Below are positions 55,776-64,000 of a stretch of DNA of 64,000 bases, piece after piece. The notes below the pieces were generated by a model, which searched no databases, had not been told where the DNA came from, and worked only from the letters and a program-made list of their open reading frames with translations. Where the stretch lies: contig CAYUAI010000015.1 in the NCBI GenBank assembly GCA_964442745.1, forward strand, positions 1-64,000, given 5' to 3'. Position 1 is the first letter of the stretch, and the number at the start of each line of letters is the position of its first letter. The stretch is from CAYUAI01 sp964442745 (GTDB lineage Bacteria > Pseudomonadota > Gammaproteobacteria > S012-40). A program made the position numbers and the translations under genes.

Positions 55776-56684
55776 TCACCGATTTACCAGCAAAAATTCT
55801 AACAAGGCTTTTTGGGAGTGGAGCCGGTTTTCCGCTTCATCCCATACGATGCTTTGTGGCCCATCAATGACCTCGGCGGTCACTTCTTCACCGCGATGAG
55901 CCGGTAGGCAATGCATAAATAACGCATTCGGCTTAGCGAGTGCCATTAACTTTTGGTTGACTTGGTAACGTTGAAAGACTTTGCTGCGTGATTCTTGTTC
56001 CGACTCCTGTCCCATGCTTGCCCACACATCGGTGACCACCAGGTCGGCATGGCGAATCGCTTGTTCCGGGGTGGAGAATAATTCGGCGTGGTCATGGCTA
56101 TTTGCGAGGATGCTCGGCCGTGGCTGGAATGCCTCGGGCGTGGCAATTTTCAACTGAAAATTAAATTGTTTGGCCGCATTAATATAGGAATGGCACATAT
56201 TGTTACCATCCCCCATCCAAGCCACCGTACGTCCCTTGATGCTGCCGCGGTGTTCAGTATAGGTTTGTATATCCGCCAGCAATTGACACGGATGGTACAT
56301 GTCAGTGAGGGCATTAATGACGGGGACTTGTGAATGTTCGGTGAAACGTTTTAACTTGCTATGTTCAAAAGTACGGATGGTGATTGCGTCCACCATTCGG
56401 GATAATACGCGGGCGGAGTCTTCGATGGGTTCACCGCGTCCGAGTTGGGTATCGCGTGGCGATAAAAAAATGGCTTGGCCACCAAAATGAATCATGGCTG
56501 TTTCGAAGGAAACGCGGGTTCTTGTGGAAGACTTTTCAAAAATCATGCCTAGCACTTGGTTTTTTAAGGGTTCGTAGTGTTGTTTCTCGCGGTGCATTTT
56601 TTTAAGGACTTGCGCACGTTCAATGATTTCTGTCAGGGCTTCAGGGCATAGGTCTGTTAAGCTTAAAAAATGCTGGATATTCAC
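55776..56684 (-). CDS. argF: Ornithine carbamoyltransferase
   Basis: The 302-residue enzyme makes citrulline from ornithine and carbamoyl phosphate. It has the carbamoyl-phosphate loop SSTRTRVSFE, the motif YHPCQLLAD, and HCLPAHRGEE with the ornithine-site cysteine. I chose GTG 56684 because GAGGAG lies 6 bases upstream; the frame extends to 56705. It lies 10 bases after argD in the same operon. Confidence 0.95.
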   Translation of the reverse strand: MNIQHFLSLTDLCPEALTEIIERAQVLKKMHREKQHYEPLKNQVLGMIFEKSSTRTRVSFETAMIHFGGQAIFLSPRDTQLGRGEPIEDSARVLSRMVDAITIRTFEHSKLKRFTEHSQVPVINALTDMYHPCQLLADIQTYTEHRGSIKGRTVAWMGDGNNMCHSYINAAKQFNFQLKIATPEAFQPRPSILANSHDHAELFSTPEQAIRHADLVVTDVWASMGQESEQESRSKVFQRYQVNQKLMALAKPNALFMHCLPAHRGEEVTAEVIDGPQSIVWDEAENRLHSQKALLEFLLVNR

Positions 56685-56694
56685 GGTGAACTCC

Positions 56695-57882
56695 TCACGG
56701 TGCAAAAAAGGCTTTAATTGTTTTTGTTAAACGCTGAACAATTTGGTCCGCTTCCTCTTTGGTTAGGATCAGCGGTGGCAATAAGCGGATCACTTTGTTG
56801 GCGGTGACATTGATAAGTAAGCCATTGTCGGCACTCATTTTTACGAGCTCTGTGCAGGGGCGGTCAAGTTCGATGCCGATCATCAGGCCTTTGCCTCGGA
56901 TATCAGTGATACCATTGATTGGCGCCAATTGTTGCCTGAATTCATGACGTATGTATTTTCCCAATTGGGCGGTATGTGCTTGCAGATTTTCTTTTTCTAA
57001 AATGTCAATGACGGTGGAAGCGACCCGGCAGGCGAATGGATTGCCGCCATAGGTGGATCCATGGTTGCCCGATTGAAGAATTTCAGCGGCTGGACCGCTG
57101 GCTAAACAGGCGCTGATGGGTATCCCATTACCCAGCGCTTTCGCAAGGGTCATGATATCAGGGCGGGCCGGCGGACTCTGTTGATGTTGATAGGCAAACC
57201 ATTGGCCGGTGCGGCACAGACCTGTTTGAATTTCGTCGAGCATCATCAGCCATTGCTTTTCATCGCAAATGGCTCTGATTTCGGCTAAATAGTTATCGTC
57301 AGGCACTTGGATACCGCCTTCGCCCTGGATGGGTTCGACCAGTACTGCAACGATATGTGGGGAATGTTCGGCCACTTGTCGTAATGCAGCCAGATCGTTA
57401 TACGGGATGCGAACAAATCCTTGCACTAAGGGTTCGAATCCCGCTTGAATTTTTCGGTTGCCTGAGGCGGTGAGGGTGGCTAAGGTGCGCCCATGAAAAC
57501 TGCCATCCATGACGACGATGGTCGGGGTATCAATCCCTTTTTTATGGCCATACAAGCGGGCGATTTTGATGGCCGTTTCGTTGGCTTCTGCGCCCGAGTT
57601 ACCAAAGAAAACGGTATCCATCTGGCTCAGTCTAGTCAGTTTCTGAGCAAGCTGTTCTTGGTGAGGGATGCGATATATATTTGAGGTATGTAACAAGGTG
57701 GCGGCTTGTTCGGCGATGACTTGGCTAAGCGTGGGATGAGCGTGCCCTAAACCACAGACGGCAATGCCTGCCAACGCATCAAGGTATGGGTTATCTTGCT
57801 CGTCCCATAACCAAGCACCACTGCCACGGGTAAAGCTCAGTGGTAATCGATTATAAGTATTCATCAACGTGTTTGTAATCAT
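56695..57882 (-). CDS. argD: Acetylornithine aminotransferase
   Basis: The ~395-residue PLP enzyme acts in arginine synthesis, turning N-acetylglutamate semialdehyde into acetylornithine. It has the FGNSGAEANETAIKIAR loop, the aspartate in LMMLDEIQTGLCRTG, and the PLP lysine in MTLAKALGNGIP. The frame is open to 57999, but family similarity starts near MNTYNRLPLSF; ATG 57882 or 57864 is likely. argF follows. Confidence 0.93.
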   Translation of the reverse strand: MITNTLMNTYNRLPLSFTRGSGAWLWDEQDNPYLDALAGIAVCGLGHAHPTLSQVIAEQAATLLHTSNIYRIPHQEQLAQKLTRLSQMDTVFFGNSGAEANETAIKIARLYGHKKGIDTPTIVVMDGSFHGRTLATLTASGNRKIQAGFEPLVQGFVRIPYNDLAALRQVAEHSPHIVAVLVEPIQGEGGIQVPDDNYLAEIRAICDEKQWLMMLDEIQTGLCRTGQWFAYQHQQSPPARPDIMTLAKALGNGIPISACLASGPAAEILQSGNHGSTYGGNPFACRVASTVIDILEKENLQAHTAQLGKYIRHEFRQQLAPINGITDIRGKGLMIGIELDRPCTELVKMSADNGLLINVTANKVIRLLPPLILTKEEADQIVQRLTKTIKAFFAP

Positions 57883-58001
57883 GGTGCTATACCGGGTCAT
57901 GTGACAAAATCTAATGTTTTGTTGCCAACCGTTTGGGTTTAGCTGAAAACATATAAAAATTCGGTCTGGGTATTCGGTGAGGGGCTTAACGATTCGCAAA
58001 T

Positions 58002-58027
58002 AAAAAAGGCAGCCAAAAGTGGCTACC
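58002..58027 (-). terminator. Intrinsic terminator (leftward)
   Basis: An 8-bp stem with one mismatch (58008-58015/58020-58027) is followed on the minus strand by a run of six T. It lies about 250 bases past sodB and just before the argD operon, so it probably ends sodB transcription. Confidence 0.65.
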
Positions 58028-58275
58028 TTTTAATCTGTTTGTGCCTTGTTAACTCAAATCAAAGACAGAGCTTGGTTACTGATTTTTGAATCGATAGTCA
58101 ATGATCATTATGCCATTTAAATGCAAAAACCAAAGTTTTATTATCGTTCGGGTTAACAAGTACGCCCATGAGCCAGAATACGCAGAACGGATTAATATAG
58201 TACACTTTCTTGGTGATGTACAACGGCGATGTGCGTGGCGGCTTTTTGCTTGATATTTTTTAACCAAACAAGGGG

Positions 58276-58857
58276 CTAACCTGCAAAATTTTTAGAAACG
58301 AAATCCCAGTTAACTAAATTCCAAAACGCGTCAACATATTTGGGGCGGGCATTTCGGTAATCAATATAGTAAGCATGTTCCCAAACATCGCATGTCAAGA
58401 GTGCCGTTTTTCCTTCGGTCATTGGGGTGGCGGCGTTGCCTGTGCTCATGAGCGCTAATGAGCCATCGCTATTTTTTATTAACCAACCCCAGCCGGAACC
58501 AAACGTGGTGATTGATGTTTTAGAAAAGGCATCTTTGAATTGGGCAAACGAGCCAAATGTTTTATTGATCGCTTCTGCCAATGCGCCGCTAGGTTCACCG
58601 CCTCCATTCGGGCTGAGGCAATGCCAATAGAAGGTATGGTTCCAAATTTGTGCCGCATTATTAAACATACCACCGGAGGCTTTCATGACAGTGTCTTCTA
58701 ATGACATCGTTTCAAATTCAGTGCCTTTGATGAGGTTGTTTAAATTGGTTACATAGGTATTATGATGTTTACCATGGTGAAACTCTAAGGTTTCTTTTGA
58801 AATATGTGGCGCTAACGCATTCAATGCGTAAGGTAATTCGGGTAACTTATGTTCCAT
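58276..58857 (-). CDS. sodB: Superoxide dismutase (Fe type)
   Basis: The 193-residue cytoplasmic enzyme has LEFHHGKHHNTYVTNLN and NHTFYWHCLSPNGGG, and the late WEHAYYIDYRNARPKYVDAF with the metal ligands Asp/His. The AQIWNHTFYW region and the 193-residue length favour the iron form. AGGAGA stands just upstream of the ATG. Confidence 0.95.
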   Translation of the reverse strand: MEHKLPELPYALNALAPHISKETLEFHHGKHHNTYVTNLNNLIKGTEFETMSLEDTVMKASGGMFNNAAQIWNHTFYWHCLSPNGGGEPSGALAEAINKTFGSFAQFKDAFSKTSITTFGSGWGWLIKNSDGSLALMSTGNAATPMTEGKTALLTCDVWEHAYYIDYRNARPKYVDAFWNLVNWDFVSKNFAG

Positions 58858-59023
58858 TCCTAATCTCCTACAGTATTAACCATAATATTGAGGGTTATGT
58901 ATCCCTTTTCGTAGCGAGCTACTCAGTGATTATCCAGGAGGAGTCTAAGTAAGAGCGTGGTGCAATGCAAGCTTTTGTCTTGTAGGGGATTCGCTGGTTG
59001 AAAAATAATTTAAGGGCGATTAT

Positions 59024-59308
59024 ATGGCAAAATCGTTCAGAATGAATGCAAGTGATGAACGTGTTTTTACGCCTCGGGTGGCCATTTGTGAGGCGATGGG
59101 GGCCGTGCTTAAATTAGCTGCATTTCCTCCCAAGATCAAAGATCACCTGGACTTTTTTTGTGCTGTTTTTTGACCAAAAGAGGATGTTGTGTGTCCGGTG
59201 GTACATACCTTCGGTTATTTAGGCTACATCCCCGCTCATGTCATGAGAGAGAAGGTGGCTTTGGTCATTCAGACGTTGGGTGGTGGTGGCTGGGGACGGT
59301 CGAGATGA
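59024..59308 (+). pseudogene. Small unknown gene with one in-frame TGA
   Basis: A frame of 94 codons starts at ATG 59024, 7 bases after AAGGG, and ends at TGA 59306. One TGA at 59171-59173 (codon 50) interrupts it. The part before reads AAFPPKIKDHLDFFCAVF, and the part after continues in the same frame as PKEDVVCPVVHTFGYLGYIP and VALVIQTLGGGGWGRSR. Both parts look coding, so a single TGG-to-TGA change is the simplest reason. Selenocysteine insertion is possible but no clear SECIS hairpin is seen. It lies 22 bases before the amidotransferase gene. I do not recognise the family. Confidence 0.45.
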
Positions 59309-59330
59309 ACAGTAAAAGTGAGTCGTTGAG

Positions 59331-61100
59331 ATGTGTGGCATTTGTGGTGAATTAAAATTTGATGGTACTGGCGCGTCGCTGACGGCGATTAACCAAATGA
59401 ATCAAAAACTCAGTCAGCGTGGTCCCGATAATGAAGGGACGTACCAAGATGGCTCATTGGCATTGGGACACCGGCGATTATCGATTATCGATTTGACTGA
59501 GCGTTCCAATCAGCCGATGGTGGATGAGCGTTTAGGCTTGGTCTTGGTCTTTAATGGGGCGATATATAATTACAAAGAATTGAGAGCAGAACTTCAGCAA
59601 CAAGGTTATGCGTTTTTTTCTGATGGGGATAGTGAAGTTATCATAAAAGCCTTCCACGCTTGGGGGGCGCCGTGTCTCGCCCGATTGCATGGCATGTTTG
59701 CGTTTGCGATCTGGAATGTCAACTCCAAAGAACTTTTTTTAGCGCGAGATAGACTGGGTATTAAACCGCTCTATTATAATTTAACGACCACCGGGATTCG
59801 TTTTGCGTCATCAATGCAAGCCTTATTAGCTGCTGGGGGTGTGGATACCCGCATTGATCCGGTCGCTTTACATCACCAATTGACATTGCATGCCGTGATT
59901 CCAGCGCCGCGCACCATTCTGAACGGGATTCGTAAATTACCACCCGCCAAGAGTATGTCTGTCAATCGGACGGGGCAAGTGTCTGAACAGCGTTATTGGA
60001 CGTTGCAAGCTACCCGAAACACGATACAGACTGAACCAGAATGGATTGACGCGGTGCATACCAGTTTGCGTCGGGCAGTGAAACGACGCCGAGATATTGC
60101 GGATGTGCCCGTGGGAGTGTTGCTATCCGGTGGTTTAGATTCCAGTTTGTTGGTGGCCTTGTTGATTGAAGCCGGGGTGAGTGATTTAAAAACCTATTCC
60201 ATTGGTTTTGAAGATGTGCCCGAAGAGAAAGGGAGTGAGTTTGAATATTCCGATCAGGTGGTTGATCGCTACCAAACGGAGCATCATCAATTTATTATTC
60301 CTAATGATGATGTGTTAAAGCGCTTACCGGAAGCCATTCAATTTATGTCGGAGCCCATGGTAGGGCAGGATGCGGTGGCCTTTTATTTATTATCCGAGCA
60401 AGTAGCAAAATCAGTGAAAGTGGTGCAAAGTGGTCAAGGTGCCGATGAGGTGTTTGCTGGTTATTTTTGGTATGCCGAGATGCAAGCCGCCTTGGGTTCG
60501 GATCTTGAGCGTTTTCGGCGGTATTATTTTGATCGTTCTCATCAGGAATTTCTGGAGGGGGTGACCGCGCCTTATCGGGGAGAAGATGACACCAGCGCAT
60601 TGATCGAAGCTTTGCTTGCCGAGCCGGGAGCCGATGAGTTTTTGGATAAAGTGCTACGGATGGATGTGACGACCTTGATTGTCGATGATCCAATTAAAAG
60701 GGTGGATAATATGACCATGGCGTGGGGTTTGGAAGCCAGAGTGCCTTTTCTTGATCATGAGGTGGTTGAATTAGCGGCGCAAATGCCACCGTCATTGAAG
60801 TTGAAGGAGCAGGGTAAATATCCACTCAAGGCGATTGCGCGTGGCTTATTGCCAGCGGCAGTGATTGATCGGCCCAAAGGTTATTTTCCCATGCCGGCCT
60901 TGAAGTTTGTGCGAGGACCGTTTTTAGATTTTATGCGTGATGTATTATTATCGACCGCATGTCGGCAGCGAGGTGTATTTGAGCCACGTTATGTGGAGAA
61001 GTTATTGAACGATCCTGAGTCGTATATGACCAAATTAAATGGCAGTAAGCTTTGGCACTTTGCATTACTAGAGCTATGGTTTCAGCAACATATTGATTAA
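59331..61100 (+). CDS. N-acetylglutaminylglutamine amidotransferase-type asparagine synthase
   Basis: The 589-residue class II amidotransferase starts MCGICGELKFDG, so Cys2 is present. VGVLLSGGLDSSLLVALL holds the pyrophosphatase loop. VDDPIKRVDNMTMAWGLEAR and IDRPKGYFPMPALKFV are typical of the NAGGN amidotransferase (TIGR03104-like), which amidates the dipeptide N-acetylglutaminylglutamine, an osmolyte. The partner N-acetylglutaminylglutamine synthetase and peptidase genes usually lie beside it but are not seen here. An unrelated amidation role cannot be ruled out. Confidence 0.85.
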   Translation: MCGICGELKFDGTGASLTAINQMNQKLSQRGPDNEGTYQDGSLALGHRRLSIIDLTERSNQPMVDERLGLVLVFNGAIYNYKELRAELQQQGYAFFSDGDSEVIIKAFHAWGAPCLARLHGMFAFAIWNVNSKELFLARDRLGIKPLYYNLTTTGIRFASSMQALLAAGGVDTRIDPVALHHQLTLHAVIPAPRTILNGIRKLPPAKSMSVNRTGQVSEQRYWTLQATRNTIQTEPEWIDAVHTSLRRAVKRRRDIADVPVGVLLSGGLDSSLLVALLIEAGVSDLKTYSIGFEDVPEEKGSEFEYSDQVVDRYQTEHHQFIIPNDDVLKRLPEAIQFMSEPMVGQDAVAFYLLSEQVAKSVKVVQSGQGADEVFAGYFWYAEMQAALGSDLERFRRYYFDRSHQEFLEGVTAPYRGEDDTSALIEALLAEPGADEFLDKVLRMDVTTLIVDDPIKRVDNMTMAWGLEARVPFLDHEVVELAAQMPPSLKLKEQGKYPLKAIARGLLPAAVIDRPKGYFPMPALKFVRGPFLDFMRDVLLSTACRQRGVFEPRYVEKLLNDPESYMTKLNGSKLWHFALLELWFQQHID

Positions 61101-61195
61101 TCCCTGATAAAGTTAGTATTTTTTAAATACTGAAGAGCATTTACAATCGCCAATTAGGCATGATTGCTCATATTTTATTTTTGAGAGGTAATTTT

Positions 61196-61537
61196 ATGGA
61201 TGTATTGGATCGAATTCGACAACAAGTAGAAAGTACCCCGATTTTAATTTACATGAAGGGATCGCCACAGTTTCCCATGTGTGGTTTTTCCAGCCGAACC
61301 GTGCAAGCGATGCAAGCTTGTGAGGCTGAGTTTGGTTATATCAATGTTTTGGAAGATCCAGAAATTTTTGAGAATTTACATCGTTTTGCTGATTGGCCGA
61401 CGTTTCCGCAAGTTTATGTTGCTGGTGAATTGATTGGTGGTTGTGATATCACGCTAGCGCTTTATGAGCGAGGTGAATTGCAGCCCATGTTACAAGAGGC
61501 GGCGAAAAATGCAGGGCAAGCAGCGGCTGGCGGATGA
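61196..61537 (+). CDS. grxD: Monothiol glutaredoxin (Grx4 type)
   Basis: The 113-residue protein has the CGFS site in QFPMCGFSSRTVQAM and the glutathione-binding WPTFPQVYVAGELIGGCD. Such proteins carry Fe-S clusters together with BolA. ATG 61196 follows GAGAGGT at ~7 bases; the frame is open to 61160. Confidence 0.95.
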   Translation: MDVLDRIRQQVESTPILIYMKGSPQFPMCGFSSRTVQAMQACEAEFGYINVLEDPEIFENLHRFADWPTFPQVYVAGELIGGCDITLALYERGELQPMLQEAAKNAGQAAAGG

Positions 61538-61565
61538 GTCTCCGTTTTTAAGAAAGATAAAAAAA

Positions 61566-61594
61566 GTCTGGCCGATATCGGTCAGGCTTTTTTT
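61566..61594. terminator. Intrinsic terminator between converging genes
   Basis: A 10-bp stem with two G-T pairs (61566-61575/61578-61587) has a T-run after and an A-run before it. It can end both grxD and the leftward sulfate gene. Confidence 0.85.
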
Positions 61595-61628
61595 ATCTTT
61601 TCGAAAAATAAAGCCGAGTTTGTCTGGA

Positions 61629-63341
61629 CTAACGAATAAAGCCTAAACTTTCGAGTTTTAACAGAATGCGTTGGGCGGCTTCATCCGGTGTGCATTCAGC
61701 GGTATCAATGGTGATTTCTGGATTTTCCGGCGTTTCGTAGGGATCGCTAATGCCGGTAAATTCTTTAATCACGCCGGCTCGTGCTTTAGCATATAAGCCT
61801 TTTCGGTCCCGTTGCTCGCAGACGGCTAACGATGTCGCGATATAAACCTCGATAAAACCACCGGTTTGGTTAATCATCTCTCGTATTTTTTTGCGCGTTT
61901 GGCTGTAAGGGGCAATGGGGGCACAGATCGCGATGCCGCGATGTTTCGTGATTTCACTGGCCACAAATCCAATGCGTTGGATATTTAAATCTCGATGTTC
62001 ACGCGAAAAACCTAGCTCACTGGATAAGTGTTGTCGCACAATATCGCCGTCAAGTAGAGTAACAGGACGGTTGCCTTGCTCTAACAGCTTAACTAATAAC
62101 GCATTGGCAATGGTTGATTTACCCGCACCGGAAAGCCCAGTGAAAAATAAGGTGAAGCCTTGTTGATAACGTGGTGGATGCGTTTTCCGCAGCTCTTCGA
62201 CCACATCCTTATAAGAAAACCAGTCAGGAATTTCCAGTCCTTCTTTGAGTCGGCGTCGGAACTCCGTGCCTGAAATATTTAATACTGTTTCATCGGTCGA
62301 CACTTCGCTCATCGGACGATATTCTGCTTTTTCTTCGACATACACCATGGCTTGAAATGGTACCATTTGTATTTCAAGCTCAGCCTGGTATTCCCTGACC
62401 ATTTCTTGAGCATCATAAGGGCCGTAAAAATCTTCGCCTTGGCTATTTTTGCCGGGGCCGGCGTGGTCTCTTCCTACGATAAAATGGGTGCAGCCGTGAT
62501 TTCTGCGGATAATGGCATGCCATACCGCTTCCCGTGGACCGGCCATGCGCATCGCTAAGGGTAATAAGCTTAGGGTGGTGGTTTGGGTCGGATATTGCTG
62601 CAGCACATGTTGATAGCAACGTACTCGGGAATAATGATCAATATCACCCGGTTTCGTCATGCCGACCACAGGTTGAATTAATAAATTGGCTTCGGCTTGT
62701 TGGGCCGCCCGGAAAGTGAGTTCTTGGTGGGCACGATGCATGGGGTTACGGGTTTGGAAGGCGACAATTTTTTTCCAACCCCATTTAGCAAAACGTTCGC
62801 GTAACTCTTTGGGTGTATCTCGCAAATTGCGATAATCGTAATGGGTGGGTGGATTAATGCCTCTTAGCTTGCCGCCAAGATAGATTTCACCAGCGGTATT
62901 GTGTAAAAAATCGACGGCGGGGTGTGCCAAGTCATTCGCACCGAATACCTGTTTAGCTTCATGGGCTTTATCGGGTTGCCAGATGTCTGATATTTCGAGG
63001 GTGGCAATATGTACGCCTTCCGGATCTCGTAACGCAATGGCACTTTTGGTTTGTAATTGATCAGCAAAAGAGGCTGTTACGTCCAGGGTAATCGGGATCG
63101 GCCATAAAATGCCATTGGCTAGTCGTAGATCATTAATAACGCTGGTATAGTCTTTTTCCGTGAGGAACCCTTCTAATGGTGAGAAGCCGCCGGACAACAA
63201 TAACTCGACATCGCACAATTGGCGGTGGGTTAACGTCCAGGAGGTTAGTGCTTGACCTTTTTGAATGGCGCTGGTTAATTTGTCATCAGAAAGGTAGAGA
63301 TCTTTCAGTTCACCGCCATAGGGGGTTATTAGAGCCGTCAT
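61629..63341 (-). CDS. Bifunctional ATP sulfurylase / APS kinase
   Basis: The 570-residue protein has an N-terminal PUA-like part and a sulfurylase domain (residues ~1-385) with QTRNPMHRAHQEL and VGRDHAGPG. An APS kinase domain follows (~395-570) with the P-loop GLSGAGKST near residue 402 and LDGDIVRQHLS. It makes APS and PAPS from sulfate in the cytoplasm. PAPS could be used for sulfur assimilation or for sulfating glycans. It differs from the CysDN-type sulfurylase of enteric bacteria. Confidence 0.95.
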   Translation of the reverse strand: MTALITPYGGELKDLYLSDDKLTSAIQKGQALTSWTLTHRQLCDVELLLSGGFSPLEGFLTEKDYTSVINDLRLANGILWPIPITLDVTASFADQLQTKSAIALRDPEGVHIATLEISDIWQPDKAHEAKQVFGANDLAHPAVDFLHNTAGEIYLGGKLRGINPPTHYDYRNLRDTPKELRERFAKWGWKKIVAFQTRNPMHRAHQELTFRAAQQAEANLLIQPVVGMTKPGDIDHYSRVRCYQHVLQQYPTQTTTLSLLPLAMRMAGPREAVWHAIIRRNHGCTHFIVGRDHAGPGKNSQGEDFYGPYDAQEMVREYQAELEIQMVPFQAMVYVEEKAEYRPMSEVSTDETVLNISGTEFRRRLKEGLEIPDWFSYKDVVEELRKTHPPRYQQGFTLFFTGLSGAGKSTIANALLVKLLEQGNRPVTLLDGDIVRQHLSSELGFSREHRDLNIQRIGFVASEITKHRGIAICAPIAPYSQTRKKIREMINQTGGFIEVYIATSLAVCEQRDRKGLYAKARAGVIKEFTGISDPYETPENPEITIDTAECTPDEAAQRILLKLESLGFIR

Positions 63342-63858
63342 TTGGATTTCCTTTAAATTATATTAGAAAATACATTGCACATCAGAACCAGGCGTCCTCA
63401 CCCATGAAGGCCTGTCTGTTTACGATACATCTCAAGGCGAATAACTAACTTCGATATATTTGCCGACATTGGCAGGCAATGACATCTGAAATTATCTAGA
63501 TTGAAAGTATCGTTTAGTATGAAATGTCTATTGATGTAAATAAGCGTAGTATACCGATTTTGTACAGAAATGTGACGATTATATGCTGATTAGTATATAG
63601 CGATAAATTATTTGCGAGGGCTTGACGTTGGCTGATTTGAGTAAATATTAGTCTGTCGAGCGCTGGGCTAATGCTCACCCAACGTAAAATAAAAAGCAGT
63701 CTCTTCATTTTCTTTTCCTTCCACATTTGTCCGCGATGACGATGGATAAAGACGATGGGTAATAGGCGTTTATCACCTCGCCCTTTGGGTTACTCAGGCA
63801 AAGTCCTGCCTTGGTGTATTTTTTCTCTTTTATGTTTTAAACACAAATAGCTTGGCCA
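63342..63858. other. Intergenic region with a possible structured leader
   Basis: This ~517-base gap is divergent. Near 63774-63816 short paired segments (CACC/GGTG, CCC/GGG, AGGCA/TGCCT) could form a three-way junction, followed by a T-rich run (63819-63830). It could be a leader RNA with terminator for the last gene. A 64-codon leftward frame from 63708 has an AAGGA site but no coding look. Confidence 0.35.
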
Positions 63859-64000
63859 GTGAATATTTTAATGAATGGAGGGCCTTCTAATTATCTATCC
63901 TCTGGCTCGAATGATGGGAGAGAATTTATTGCGAGTGAAGAGATTGATCTTCGAACAGGGAAATTAATCTACGATCAGGTGGATGTGGTTGTGCCGGGTA
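63859..64000 (+). CDS. Start of a large gene cut by the window edge, possibly RHS-like
   Basis: The frame is open from 63841 to the edge, with GTG 63859 and ATG 63871 as candidate starts. It reads NGGPSNYLSSGSNDGREFIA and then SEEIDLRTGKLIYDQVDVVV PG. The IDLRTGKL...VDVVVPG pattern is like the N-terminal part of RHS or related YD-repeat surface/toxin proteins. Only ~45 residues are visible, so the assignment is weak. Confidence 0.4.
   Translation, partial: MNILMNGGPSNYLSSGSNDGREFIASEEIDLRTGKLIYDQVDVVVPG

Noticed and set aside
58076..58267. 63-codon leftward frame after sodB
   Set aside because: No ribosome binding site and no pattern. It lies between sodB and its likely terminator.
59171..59215. 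A bacterial SECIS hairpin after the in-frame TGA
   Set aside because: Only weak pairing can be drawn downstream of the TGA, with no clear apical loop. Selenocysteine is not claimed.
63508..63726. Leftward frame starting MKRLLFILRWVS with an AAGGA site
   Set aside because: The ribosome binding site is good, but the chain has no domain, ends in non-coding-like residues and has no neighbour support.
63730..63840. A cyclic di-GMP (GEMM-I) riboswitch
   Set aside because: CAGGCAAAGTCCTGCC recalls part of the aptamer, but the conserved GNRA loop and receptor segments are absent.
1..64000. tRNA, rRNA, CRISPR array or replication origin
   Set aside because: No cloverleaf, rRNA-like block, regular spaced repeats or DnaA-box cluster was noticed by eye. 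Short or unusual cases could have been missed.

Overview
The window comes from a moderately AT-rich bacterium, most likely a gammaproteobacterium. The evidence is the content: a complete exosortase A (XrtA, EpsH-type) exopolysaccharide locus, Kdo synthesis genes, a di-heme cytochrome c4, a CGFS monothiol glutaredoxin and a fused ATP sulfurylase/APS kinase. I cannot name the genus. All family names below are from memory of protein families applied to the translated sequence; no search was run.

Layout. 1-373: remains of two insertion sequences. 417-8576: a module with a nitroreductase-like protein, a ThiF/E1-like adenylyltransferase, a three-domain acyltransferase/cNMP-binding/HTH protein and the PEP-CTERM-associated acyltransferase (N-acyl amino acid synthase family), followed by a decayed lipoprotein-sorting-like gene and a decayed RND exporter. 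9100-22280: the conserved XrtA EPS core (export protein, chain-length protein, tyrosine kinase, outer-membrane beta-barrel-like protein, deacetylase, FemAB protein, two glycosyltransferases, exosortase fused to EpsI, amidotransferase). 22277-34823: a glycan cassette of glycosyltransferases, O-ligase, deacetylase, pyruvyl transferase, flippase and an asparagine-synthase-like protein; its second half switches strand repeatedly. 35403-39488 and 44462-47272: the XrtA-linked small-molecule module (GNAT, acyl carrier protein, hydrolases 2 and 1, acyl-CoA ligase, PLP decarboxylase), split by kdsA-kdsC-kdsD and a Calx-beta/beta-helix lipoprotein. 47573-49926: rfbA-rfbC-rfbD. 50567-53664: an HPr-kinase-related (HPr-rel-A) cassette with a signal-bearing candidate substrate, PqqD-like chaperone, HprK-related kinase and nucleotidyltransferase. 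53829-63341: housekeeping genes (cytochrome c4, ABC ATPase, argD-argF, sodB, an NAGGN-type amidotransferase, grxD, sulfate activation). The right edge cuts a gene that may be RHS-like.

How the genes fit together. The EPS core and glycan cassette would build, flip, polymerise and export a surface polysaccharide, and XrtA would process PEP-CTERM proteins. No PEP-CTERM substrate is visible here, so the substrates must lie elsewhere. The two acyl modules suggest synthesis of acylated small molecules in step with EPS production. The most unusual part is the HPr-rel-A cassette. Its candidate substrate has a hairpin just upstream of its ribosome binding site and a perfect 20-bp inverted repeat downstream, which fits high substrate expression relative to its modification genes.
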